Of a stretch of DNA of 37,515 bases, positions 17,159 through 29,656 are shown piece after piece. The stretch lies in contig JAUNSA010000001.1 in assembly GCA_030539405.1 (NCBI GenBank), forward strand, positions 1 to 37,515. Reading direction: 5' to 3'. The notes under the pieces were generated by a model. It did not search any database and had not been told where the DNA came from. It worked only from the letters and a program-made list of their open reading frames with translations. The position numbers were made by a program, and so were the translations under genes. Source of the DNA: Propionibacteriaceae bacterium (GTDB lineage: Bacteria > Actinomycetota > Actinomycetes > Propionibacteriales > Propionibacteriaceae). Position 1 is the first letter of the stretch. Each line of letters starts with the position of its first letter.

Positions 17159-18085
17159 ATGACCGCCCGCGTCAGCATCGTCATGCGCACCAAGGACCGA
17201 CCCGTCCTCCTCGCCCGCGCCCTCGCCGACGTGGCCGCCCAGACCTTCACCGCGTGGGAACTGATCGTCGTCAACGACGTCGGCGCCCCCGCCCCGGTGG
17301 ACGCCGCGGTGGCCGCGCTCGAGGCGTCCGTTCGCGAGCGCGTGCGCGTGCTGCACCGCACCGAATCGGTCGGCATGGAGTCCGCCAGCAACGCCGGCCT
17401 CGCGGTGGCAAGCGGCGAGTACGCGTGCATCCACGACGACGACGACACGTGGGCGCCGGAGTTCCTGGAGCGCACCGTCGCCCACCTCGACGCGCATCCC
17501 GACGACGTCGGCGTGGTGGTGCGCACCCAGATCGTGCGCGAACGCGTCGACGGCGATCGCATCACCGAGACCGGACGCGATGAGTTCTGGCCCGAGCTGC
17601 CCGCGATCTCGCTGTCGGACCTGCTGCGCACGAACCGGTTCGTGCCGATCCAGTTGCTGTACCGGCGCGCGGTCCACGACACGATCGGGCCGTTCAACGA
17701 GGGCCTGCGCGTGGTCGGGGACTGGGACTTCCACCTGCGCCTGCTGCGCCGGCACACGGTCGGCCTGATCGACGAGACGCTGGCCTTCTGGCACCACCGG
17801 GAGGCCGCCGACGGCGCCCTGGCCAACAGCGTCGCCGCGCTGGACGAGCACGCCCGCGCCGACCTGCTGCTGCGCGACGAGCAGTTGAAGGACGCCGTGG
17901 CCGAGCGCGGCCTGGGCGAGCTGCTTTACCTCACCCGCTACCTGCAGGGCCAGTTCGACCACCTGCACCAGCGGCTGAACCACATCGAGCACCGGCTGGA
18001 CGAGATCGAGGCCGGGGTGCGGTCCTCGGCCGAGGACGCCGCACGCCGTCAGGGTGGTCCGTTGGGACGCCTGCGCCGCCCCTGA
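17159..18085 (+). CDS. Family 2 glycosyltransferase
   Basis: The 308-residue protein has a GT-A fold: MTARVSIVMRTKDRPVLLAR at the N-terminus, ELIVVNDVGAP, and the metal/nucleotide-sugar site HDDDDTWAPEF with aspartates at 93-96. The acceptor half contains FNEGLRVVGDWDFHLRLLRR. The last 50 residues (YLQGQFDHLHQRLNHIEHRL region) look like a coiled coil, an unusual tail that may mediate dimerisation. No membrane helix is evident, so it is probably a cytoplasmic enzyme of cell-surface polysaccharide or glycolipid synthesis. Sugar and acceptor cannot be named. It converges on proC with a 31-bp gap. Confidence 0.85.
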   Translation: MTARVSIVMRTKDRPVLLARALADVAAQTFTAWELIVVNDVGAPAPVDAAVAALEASVRERVRVLHRTESVGMESASNAGLAVASGEYACIHDDDDTWAPEFLERTVAHLDAHPDDVGVVVRTQIVRERVDGDRITETGRDEFWPELPAISLSDLLRTNRFVPIQLLYRRAVHDTIGPFNEGLRVVGDWDFHLRLLRRHTVGLIDETLAFWHHREAADGALANSVAALDEHARADLLLRDEQLKDAVAERGLGELLYLTRYLQGQFDHLHQRLNHIEHRLDEIEAGVRSSAEDAARRQGGPLGRLRRP

Positions 18086-18116
18086 TCGACCCTGCCGGGG
18101 GATTGGGGACGGGGGG

Positions 18117-21638
<3,522 letters not shown>

Positions 21639-21645
21639 CCGCCCC

Positions 21646-21651
21646 AGCATA
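21646..21651 (-). promoter_or_regulatory. Predicted -10 element that decides the start of the TIM-barrel gene
   Basis: TATGCT on the minus strand ends 7 nt before GTG 21638. If used as a -10 element, the upstream ATG at 21650 cannot be in the mRNA, and the protein begins at GTG 21638. Confidence 0.35.
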
Positions 21652-21766
21652 GAGCCCCGGATCCAGAGCCCGCGCGAGGGACCCTCTTGACATCGTGATA
21701 CACCTGCTCACAGGCAGATTCGCCGCCGATTGGCGCGGGTGTGCACCGATGGGTTTGAATGTGGTC

Positions 21767-22405
21767 ATGCGCCTGTCGAATCTCTCCTTCGCCGCTGGCC
21801 CGGATGGTCTTGCTCCCGCTGTGGCGCGCTTGGAGGAGACGCTGGGGGTTTCGTTCCGCGATGGCGGCTTCCACCCCCGATTCGGCACCCGCAACAACAT
21901 CCTGTCGCTGGATCACGGCCGCTTCCTGGAAGTGGTCGAGGTCCTGGAGCACCCCGCGGCCGAGAAGGCCGTGTTCGGCCAGGCCGTCCGCGCCCGCACG
22001 GAGCTGGGCGGCGGCTGGCTCGCCTGGGTGCTCGAGGTCGACGACATGGCCCCGCTGGAGGCCCGCCTGGAGCGCGAGGCCGTCGAGGGCTCGCGCCAGT
22101 TCCCCGACGGGCGCCGCCTGGACTGGAAGCAGATCGGCATCAAGGGCCTCATGGCCGACCCGCAGCTCCCCTTCTTCGTGAAGTGGACCAGCGATGAGGA
22201 CGTCCGCCCCTCCGCACTGCCGCCGGAGCCGGTCGAGTTGCTGGAGATCCGCCTGTCCGGTTCGCCGGAGCGCGTCTCGGAGTGGATCGGGGAGGAGCTC
22301 GGGCCGGTCTTCGACGGCGTCGCGCTGACCTTCAACTCCCCCAACGGCCATCCCGGCATCGAGGCCGTCACCTTCCGCTGCCCCCAGGGCATCGTCACCA
22401 TCTGA
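21767..22405 (+). CDS. Glyoxalase-like (VOC) domain protein
   Basis: From ATG 21767 the product has 212 residues and starts MRLSNLSFAAGPDGLAPAVA. It resembles the glyoxalase-like domain of PF13468: LEETLGVSFRDGGFHPRFGT, then NNILSLDHGRFLEVVEVLEH, and a second half with PVELLEIRLSGSPERVSEWI and GIEAVTFRCPQG. Such proteins bind a metal between paired beta-alpha-beta units, but the substrate is not known. Earlier in-frame starts exist (ATG 21749, ATG 21695); 21767 fits homologues that begin close to the conserved LS-x-AAGP. A perfect hairpin terminator follows 16 nt after the stop. Confidence 0.78.
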   Translation: MRLSNLSFAAGPDGLAPAVARLEETLGVSFRDGGFHPRFGTRNNILSLDHGRFLEVVEVLEHPAAEKAVFGQAVRARTELGGGWLAWVLEVDDMAPLEARLEREAVEGSRQFPDGRRLDWKQIGIKGLMADPQLPFFVKWTSDEDVRPSALPPEPVELLEIRLSGSPERVSEWIGEELGPVFDGVALTFNSPNGHPGIEAVTFRCPQGIVTI

Positions 22406-22421
22406 CCCCCGCACCACAAGG

Positions 22422-22445
22422 CCGGACGCCGCGGCGTCCGGTTTT
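22422..22445 (+). terminator. Rho-independent terminator made of two inverted GGACGCC copies
   Basis: Positions 22422-22441 are a perfect 20-bp palindrome: CCGGACGCCG followed by its reverse complement, then TTTT (22442-22445). It ends the glyoxalase-like transcript before radA. Each arm contains one copy of the over-represented heptamer GGACGCC. Confidence 0.85.
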
Positions 22446-22460
22446 GTCTGCCCGGGGTCG

Positions 22461-22466
22461 TAGGTT
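22461..22466 (+). promoter_or_regulatory. Predicted -10 element for a leaderless radA mRNA
   Basis: TAGGTT ends 7 nt before the ATG of radA at 22474. No Shine-Dalgarno sequence lies in the 7-nt gap. The element sits directly after the terminator, so radA begins a new transcription unit. Confidence 0.45.
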
Positions 22467-22473
22467 GTCCAGC

Positions 22474-23844
22474 ATGGCCAAGAGCACGACGAGTTACCGC
22501 TGCACCGAGTGTGGGTGGGCGACGGGGCGCTGGGTCGGCCGCTGCGGCCAGTGCCAGGCCTGGGGCAGCCTGTCCGAGGGGGCGGTGGCCTCCGCCCGCG
22601 AGGTCGCCTCCCAGCGGCCCGCCCAGCCCGCGGTGCGCATCACGGAGGTGGCGGCCAACGCGGCCCGGGGCGTCCGGACGGGGATCGGGGAGCTCGACCG
22701 GGTGCTCGGCGACGGGCTGGTGCCCGGCGCGGTCGTGCTCCTGGGCGGCGAGCCGGGGGTGGGCAAGTCGACGCTGTTGCTGGAGGTGGCGGCCCACTGG
22801 GCTTCTGCCGGGCGTCGGACGCTGTACGTGACGGCCGAGGAGTCGGCCGCCCAGGTCCGGCTGCGGGCCGATCGGACGGGGGCGCTGCACGAGGAGCTGT
22901 TCCTGGCCGCGGAGTCCGACCTGGGGGTGGTGCTGGGCCACATCGAGGAGCACTCCCCCAGCTTGTTGGTGCTGGATTCGGTGCAGACGGTGCAGGCCCA
23001 GGGCACCGATGGGGTGGCCGGCGGGGTCGCGCAGGTACGCGAGGTGACCAACGCGCTGGTGCGCACGGCGAAGCGCCGCAACATGGCGGTGCTGATCATC
23101 GGGCACGTGACCAAGGACGGGGCGCTCGCCGGCCCGCGCACGCTGGAGCACCTGGTCGACGTCGTGTTGAGCTTCGAGGGCGAGCGGCACGGCGGCTTCC
23201 GCATGGTGCGCGCGACGAAGAACCGGTACGGCCCCGCCGATGAGGTGGGCTGCTTCGAGATGACCGAGACGGGGATTCGGGAGGTGCCGGATCCGTCGGG
23301 CCTGTTCACCTCCGGGCGTGGCCCGACCGCGGGCACCTGCGTGACGGTGAGCCTGGAGGGGCGGCGTCCGCTGGTCGCCGAGGTGCAGGCGCTCGTCGTC
23401 CCGACCAGCCTGCAGGTGCCGCGGCGGATGACGCACGGCCTGGAGAATGCGCGGGTCACCCTGACCCTGGCGGTCCTGCAGCGGCGGGCCGGCCACAAGC
23501 TGCACACGCGCGATGTGTACGCCTCCACCGTCGGCGGTGTCCGGCTCAGCGACCCGGCGGCCGACCTGGCGCTGGCCATCGCGGTGGCCTCGGCCCTGCG
23601 CGACGAGGAGCCCGCCGGCTCACTGCTGGCCATCGGCGAGGTCAGCCTGTCGGGCGAGGTGCGTCGGGTGCCCGCCCTGGGCCGTCGGCTCGCCGAGGCG
23701 GCGCGACTGGGCTTCGAGCGGGCGATCGTGCCGGCCGGCTCCGGGCGGGAGGCCGCAGCCGAGGGCATCCGGGTGGTGGAGGTCACCTCGATCGACGAGG
23801 CGTTGCGGGCCGCCTTCGCCACGGGGGGCCCCGCCACGACCTAG
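22474..23844 (+). CDS. radA: DNA repair protein RadA (Sms)
   Basis: ATP-dependent branch-migration helicase in homologous recombination. The 456-residue protein has the N-terminal zinc finger with C10-TE-C13 and C24-GQ-C27, then the Walker [11 protein letters not shown] at about 91-100. The RadA-specific motif is in ATKNRYGPADEVG, and the C-terminal Lon-protease-like domain includes ADLALAIAVASALRD and GEVSLSGEVRRV. The size matches the family (about 450-460). The frame is open upstream to 22282 but ATG 22474 begins at the zinc finger. disA follows after 38 nt, a conserved neighbour whose product RadA is known to bind in Bacillus. Confidence 0.97.
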   Translation: MAKSTTSYRCTECGWATGRWVGRCGQCQAWGSLSEGAVASAREVASQRPAQPAVRITEVAANAARGVRTGIGELDRVLGDGLVPGAVVLLGGEPGVGKSTLLLEVAAHWASAGRRTLYVTAEESAAQVRLRADRTGALHEELFLAAESDLGVVLGHIEEHSPSLLVLDSVQTVQAQGTDGVAGGVAQVREVTNALVRTAKRRNMAVLIIGHVTKDGALAGPRTLEHLVDVVLSFEGERHGGFRMVRATKNRYGPADEVGCFEMTETGIREVPDPSGLFTSGRGPTAGTCVTVSLEGRRPLVAEVQALVVPTSLQVPRRMTHGLENARVTLTLAVLQRRAGHKLHTRDVYASTVGGVRLSDPAADLALAIAVASALRDEEPAGSLLAIGEVSLSGEVRRVPALGRRLAEAARLGFERAIVPAGSGREAAAEGIRVVEVTSIDEALRAAFATGGPATT

Positions 23845-23847
23845 ACT
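23842..23847 (+). promoter_or_regulatory. Predicted -10 element for disA
   Basis: TAGACT overlaps the TAG stop of radA. It could give disA its own transcript with a leader of about 29 nt that includes GGGGAGG upstream of GTG 23883. No good -35 was seen. Confidence 0.35.
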
Positions 23848-23882
23848 GGTCCCCACACTCAGACGCCCCCGGGGAGGCACGC

Positions 23883-24926
23883 GTGAGCATCGGACGGCTG
23901 CCGGACGAGATCCTCCAGCTCGCACCGGGCACCCCCCTGCGCGACGGGCTGGACCGGATCGTGGCCGGGCACACCGGGGCGCTCGTGGTGCTGGGCAGCA
24001 ACGAGGCACTGGAGGCGATCTCCACCGGCGGCTTCACCCTCGACATCCCGTTCAACGCCACCCGCCTGCGCGAGTTGGCGAAGATGGACGGCGCGATCGT
24101 GCTCAGCCCCGACCTGACGCGCATCGTGGCCGCCGCCGTGCACTTGTCCCCGTCGGCCGAGCTGCCCACGACCGAGACCGGGACGCGACACCGCACGGCC
24201 GAGCGCGTGGCCCGCCAGGTGGGCCTGCCCGTGGTGACGGTGTCGGCGTCCATGGACACGATCTCGGTGTTCGCCGGCGCCGGCCGCCAGGTCATCCCGC
24301 GCCCCGACCAGTTGCTCGACCGCGCCAGCCAGGCGCTGGCGGCGATCCAGGGGGCACGCCTTCGGTTGACCGACTCGCTCGAGCAGCTCACCAGCCGCGA
24401 GGTGCACGACTCGGTGACGGTGCGGGACCTGGCGCACGTGGCGCAGCGGGTCGAGATGACCAACCGGCTGGCCGACGAGGCGTCCACCTACATCACCGCG
24501 CTGGGCGGCGACGGACGGTTGGCGGCCCTCCAGTTGCGGGACCTCATCGACGACATCACGCCGCTGTCCTCGCTGCTGCAGCGCGACTATGTCGCCCCCG
24601 ATGCCGAGGCGATGCCGTTCGCGCACCTGTCCCAGCTCGACGACCACGAGGTGTTCGACATCGTCCTCGTGGCCCGGTCGTTGGGCCTGGGTGACGGCCT
24701 GCACCTCGACTCGCCCATCCGGTCGCGTGGCATCCGCCAGCTCGCGTCCATCCCGCGCTTGCCCGCCGGTGTCCGGGCACAGCTCGTGGACGCCTTCGGT
24801 GACCTGAACGCCCTGTACGCCGCCTCGACCGCCGAGCTGACCGCCGTCGAGGGCGTCACCCCCGAGCTGGCCCGGCAGGTCCGCGAGGGGCTGGCCCACA
24901 TCGCCGAGCGGGCGCTGACCAACTAG
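23883..24926 (+). CDS. disA: Diadenylate cyclase DisA (c-di-AMP synthase, DNA integrity scanner)
   Basis: Makes cyclic di-AMP from two ATP and scans DNA for branched structures. The 347-residue protein has an N-terminal DAC domain with the catalytic DGA motif in KMDGAIVLS (69-71) and the RHR motif in GTRHRTAERVA (102-104). A helical linker follows, and a C-terminal helix-hairpin-helix domain includes LASIPRLPAGVRAQLVDAFG and AVEGVTPELARQV. The octameric DisA family is about 350 residues. GTG 23883 has GGGGAGG about 7 nt upstream. The stop TAG is followed at once by the ATG of mutY, so the two are almost certainly co-transcribed. Confidence 0.97.
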   Translation: MSIGRLPDEILQLAPGTPLRDGLDRIVAGHTGALVVLGSNEALEAISTGGFTLDIPFNATRLRELAKMDGAIVLSPDLTRIVAAAVHLSPSAELPTTETGTRHRTAERVARQVGLPVVTVSASMDTISVFAGAGRQVIPRPDQLLDRASQALAAIQGARLRLTDSLEQLTSREVHDSVTVRDLAHVAQRVEMTNRLADEASTYITALGGDGRLAALQLRDLIDDITPLSSLLQRDYVAPDAEAMPFAHLSQLDDHEVFDIVLVARSLGLGDGLHLDSPIRSRGIRQLASIPRLPAGVRAQLVDAFGDLNALYAASTAELTAVEGVTPELARQVREGLAHIAERALTN

Positions 24927-25796
24927 ATGGATCGCCCCGCCCTCGCCGCCCGCGTGGCGGCCTGGTACGCCGACCACGCACGCCCGTTGCCGTGGCGCGA
25001 TCCCGACTGCACACCGTGGGGCGTCATGGTCAGCGAGTTCATGCTGCAGCAGACTCCCGTGGCCCGCGTCCTGCCGGTGTGGCAGGCGTGGCTGGAGCGC
25101 TGGCCCACCCCGGACGCCCTGGCCGCCGAGGAGCCCGGCGAAGCCGTCCGCGCCTGGGGGCGGCTCGGCTACCCGCGGCGGGCCCAGCGCCTGCACGCGT
25201 CTGCCGTGGCGATCCGGGACGAGCGCGGCGGCGAGGTGCCCGTCGACCTGGCCACGCTGCGGTCGTTGCCCGGCGTCGGGGAGTACACCGCAGCCGCCAT
25301 CGCCTCCTTCGCGCACGGGCGCCGCCACGTGGTGCTCGACACCAACGTGCGCCGGGTGCTCGCTCGGCTGGAGGGCGGCGTCGAGTTCCCGCCCGCCACG
25401 TTGACCCGGGCCGAGCGTGAACGCGCGGATGCCTGGCTCCCCGAGACGGACGCCGACGCGGCGGTCTGGGCGGCGTCCTCGATGGAGTTGGGGGCCTTGG
25501 TCTGCACGGCGGTGACCCCGTCGTGCGGAGCATGCCCCGTCCGGGACGCCTGCGCCTGGCTCGCTGCGGGGCGTCTGGCCTGGGACGGCCCGGCCCGGGT
25601 GGGCCAGACCTACGCCGGGACCGATCGGCAGTGCCGCGGCGTCCTGCTGGGCGTGCTGCGGGACGCCGAGGCCCCCGTCCCGCGCGAGCGACTCCTGGCC
25701 GCGTGGACGTCCGACCCGACCCAGGCCGAGCGGGCCCTGGCGTCCCTGCTGGCCGACGGGTTGGCTCGATCGGACGCCGACGGCGTCCGCCTCTGA
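24927..25796 (+). CDS. mutY: A/G-specific adenine glycosylase MutY
   Basis: Removes adenine mispaired with 8-oxoguanine. The 289-residue protein has SEFMLQQTPVARV with the catalytic Glu37, the helix-hairpin-helix LPGVGEYTAAAI (about 114-125), the catalytic Asp in VLDTNVRRVL (138), and the iron-sulfur cysteines at 193, 200, 203 and 209 (C-x6-C-x2-C-x5-C). It is shorter than E. coli MutY (350) because the C-terminal MutT-like domain is replaced by a short winged-helix-like tail. MutT1 at 3257-4144 is its likely partner in 8-oxoguanine defence. The last codons hold an inverted pair of GGACGCC heptamers. Confidence 0.94.
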   Translation: MDRPALAARVAAWYADHARPLPWRDPDCTPWGVMVSEFMLQQTPVARVLPVWQAWLERWPTPDALAAEEPGEAVRAWGRLGYPRRAQRLHASAVAIRDERGGEVPVDLATLRSLPGVGEYTAAAIASFAHGRRHVVLDTNVRRVLARLEGGVEFPPATLTRAERERADAWLPETDADAAVWAASSMELGALVCTAVTPSCGACPVRDACAWLAAGRLAWDGPARVGQTYAGTDRQCRGVLLGVLRDAEAPVPRERLLAAWTSDPTQAERALASLLADGLARSDADGVRL

Positions 25797-25820
25797 GGCC
25801 GGGCCCACCTGTACGCGAAT

Positions 25821-25866
25821 TGTGCTCCTTCCACCCGGTGCACGTGCACCACGTCGAGGGAGCACA
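25821..25866. repeat. Concentric double palindrome between mutY and the lipoprotein gene
   Basis: An outer inverted repeat, TGTGCTCC (25821-25828) and GGAGCACA (25859-25866), surrounds an inner perfect palindrome GGTGCACGTGCACC (25837-25850). Both are centred between 25843 and 25844. A separate perfect palindrome GTCAGGCCTGAC lies at 25879-25890. There is no T-run, so an operator or cruciform fits better than a terminator. Confidence 0.65.
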
Positions 25867-25916
25867 TTCCGCGGACAGGTCAGGCCTGACGATCAAGGGG
25901 GCCGACAGACTGGCCG

Positions 25917-25924
25917 CCCCCCCC
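25917..25924 (+). repeat. Run of eight C upstream of the lipoprotein gene
   Basis: C8 lies 10 bp upstream of the possible -10 TAACGT (25935-25940) of the lipoprotein gene, about where promoter spacing would be affected. Slippage here could vary expression, but eight cytosines are not exceptional in 70% G+C DNA. Confidence 0.4.
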
Positions 25925-25945
25925 GATCCGGCGGTAACGTGCCTC

Positions 25946-26419
25946 ATGCGCTACTCCCAGATGTCCCGAGCGCGCCGATTGGTAGCGGCACTCTTGGCGC
26001 TGTTCACCCTGTCGACGTTGGCGGCTTGCACCGGCGGAGCATCCTTGGATGCCGCCCTGGGAGACAAGACGTGGAACGTCACCGCGCTCCGCGTGGACGG
26101 CCAACTCACCCCGCCTACCCCGAGCCCGGAGATCCTCATGCTTCGCCTCGTCACGGACCCACCCGTCGAGGGGCTACCGCCCGTGGTGAGCTCGGGAGGG
26201 CTCAACACGTTGGGCTGGCTTGTCACCGAGGACGGCCCCGGTAACGTGACCTTCCGTCAGGGGAGTGGCACCGCCATAGGCTCCACACCTGAGGTGGAAG
26301 CCCAAGAGGATCGTTTCATCGCGCTCATGGAGCAGACCGCCCACTTCAGCGTAGAAGGCGACGTCCTGACCTTCGCCGACGCCGACAACCAGCCGCTGAT
26401 CACGTTCACCGCGGCCTGA
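25946..26419 (+). CDS. Small lipoprotein with a degenerate META-like domain
   Basis: The 157-residue product starts MRYSQMSRARRLVAALLALF and continues to the lipobox LAAC (Cys at about 28), so it is predicted to be anchored outside the membrane. The mature part begins DAALGDKTWNVTALRVDGQL and ends FSVEGDVLTFADADNQPLIT. That arrangement recalls META/HslJ domains (W near the start, E-x-x-F-x-x-L before a VxGdxLtf strand), but the GCN motif is missing, so the assignment is tentative. The coding sequence is less G+C-rich than its neighbours. ATG 25946 lies 5 nt after TAACGT. Upstream is a concentric palindrome; a strong terminator follows. Confidence 0.7.
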   Translation: MRYSQMSRARRLVAALLALFTLSTLAACTGGASLDAALGDKTWNVTALRVDGQLTPPTPSPEILMLRLVTDPPVEGLPPVVSSGGLNTLGWLVTEDGPGNVTFRQGSGTAIGSTPEVEAQEDRFIALMEQTAHFSVEGDVLTFADADNQPLITFTAA

Positions 26420-26439
26420 CCCCTCCCCCGCACAAGCAC

Positions 26440-26473
26440 GAGGGCCCCTCACCCGGCTGGGTGAGGGGCCCTC
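26440..26473. terminator. Strong bidirectional hairpin terminator
   Basis: GAGGGCCCCTCACCC at 26440-26454 pairs perfectly with GGGTGAGGGGCCCTC at 26459-26473 around the 4-nt loop GGCT. It separates the convergent lipoprotein gene (plus) and clpC (minus), stopping both. Confidence 0.88.
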
Positions 26474-26487
26474 GGTGCATCAAGGGC

Positions 26488-28998
<2,511 letters not shown>

Positions 28999-29014
28999 GA
29001 GCTCTCCTTGATCT

Positions 29015-29029
29015 CCGGCGTATCGCCGG
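29015..29029 (-). promoter_or_regulatory. Hairpin in the clpC leader
   Basis: CCGGCG and CGCCGG pair around a 3-nt loop (ATA on the minus strand), about 17 nt before the clpC start codon and just upstream of its AAGGAG. It could influence translation or mRNA stability of clpC. Confidence 0.45.
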
Positions 29030-29060
29030 CACGAACCCAATCCGGGGTCGTGTTCTCGTC

Positions 29061-29066
29061 AGTCTA
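29061..29066 (-). promoter_or_regulatory. Predicted -10 element of clpC
   Basis: TAGACT on the minus strand places the transcription start near 29054, about 55 nt upstream of the clpC ATG. No canonical -35 is seen; the interrupted palindrome CGCCCCCGGGGCG at 29072-29084 occupies the spacer region and could be an activator or repressor site. Confidence 0.4.
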
Positions 29067-29129
29067 GTCAACGCCCCCGGGGCGCTTCGTGTTCCCTGTT
29101 CGCTGTCGGCGAGACCGGCCGGATGCGGC

Positions 29130-29172
29130 GAGGGTGCCCCCGGACCTGGAATCCAGGCCCGAGGACACCCTC
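29130..29172 (-). terminator. Imperfect hairpin terminator of lsr2
   Basis: GAGGGTG (29130-29136) pairs with CACCCTC (29166-29172), with further inner pairing of CCTGG to CCAGG around AAT. It lies 22 nt beyond the lsr2 stop. Confidence 0.65.
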
Positions 29173-29193
29173 GGTGCGTCAATCAGGTGACGA

Positions 29194-29541
29194 TCAGGCG
29201 TGCGCCGCCTCGAACGCGGCCCGCACGTCATCACGGACGCGGCCACGGTCGGAGACCTCCATGCCCTGTGAGCGCGCCCACTCGCGGATCTCGCCGGCCG
29301 AACCGGCGCCCGTACGGGGCCGACGACCGGAACCGGCCGCTCGGGGGGCCGTCTTGCGGCCCGAGACCCGACGAGCCGCGGCAACCCAGGATGCGAGACC
29401 GTCGCGCAGCTTGGCCGCATTCTCCTGCGTCAGATCAATCTCGTAGCTGATGCCGTCGAGGGCAAATGTCACCGTCTCTTCGGCCGGGGTGCCGTCACCG
29501 AGCAGATCATCGGTCAGCTCGATACGTACTCGTTGTGCCAT
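29194..29541 (-). CDS. lsr2: Nucleoid-associated protein Lsr2
   Basis: Actinobacterial H-NS analogue that bridges DNA and silences AT-rich, often foreign, genes. The 115-residue protein starts MAQRVRIELTDDLLGDGTPA. The N-terminal dimerisation domain has TVTFALDGISYEIDLTQENA. A basic linker (GRKTAPRAAGSGRRPRTG) follows, then the DNA-binding C-terminus IREWARSQGMEVSDRGRVRD. AAAGGAA lies upstream of ATG 29541. The divergent NuoD-like gene starts 115 bp away, and its AT-richer promoter could be an Lsr2 target. Confidence 0.95.
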   Translation of the reverse strand: MAQRVRIELTDDLLGDGTPAEETVTFALDGISYEIDLTQENAAKLRDGLASWVAAARRVSGRKTAPRAAGSGRRPRTGAGSAGEIREWARSQGMEVSDRGRVRDDVRAAFEAAHA

Positions 29542-29606
29542 GTGCACGTTCCTTTCCCAAAACGCCAGGGGATGATCGGGACAACGCCCCGCGTGGTTCA
29601 TGCTGC

Positions 29607-29650
29607 AACTTATCCTGCGTTGGCCGTCGAAGCAATGTGCGAAATACAAT
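29607..29650. promoter_or_regulatory. Divergent promoter region of lsr2 and the NuoD-like gene
   Basis: Plus strand: TACAAT (29645-29650) ends 6 nt before GTG 29657, with TTGGCC at 29620-29625 as a weak -35 (19-bp spacer). Minus strand: TTGCTT (29635-29630) and TAAGTT (29612-29607) with a 17-bp spacer would serve lsr2. The two overlap, so transcription of one gene may interfere with the other. Confidence 0.45.
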
Positions 29651-29656
29651 CGGCTC

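Noticed and set aside
21687-21720. TTGACA followed by CAGATT as a promoter of the glyoxalase-like gene
   Set aside because: The spacer would be 22 bp, too long for a standard promoter; no better -10 was found at 16-18 bp.
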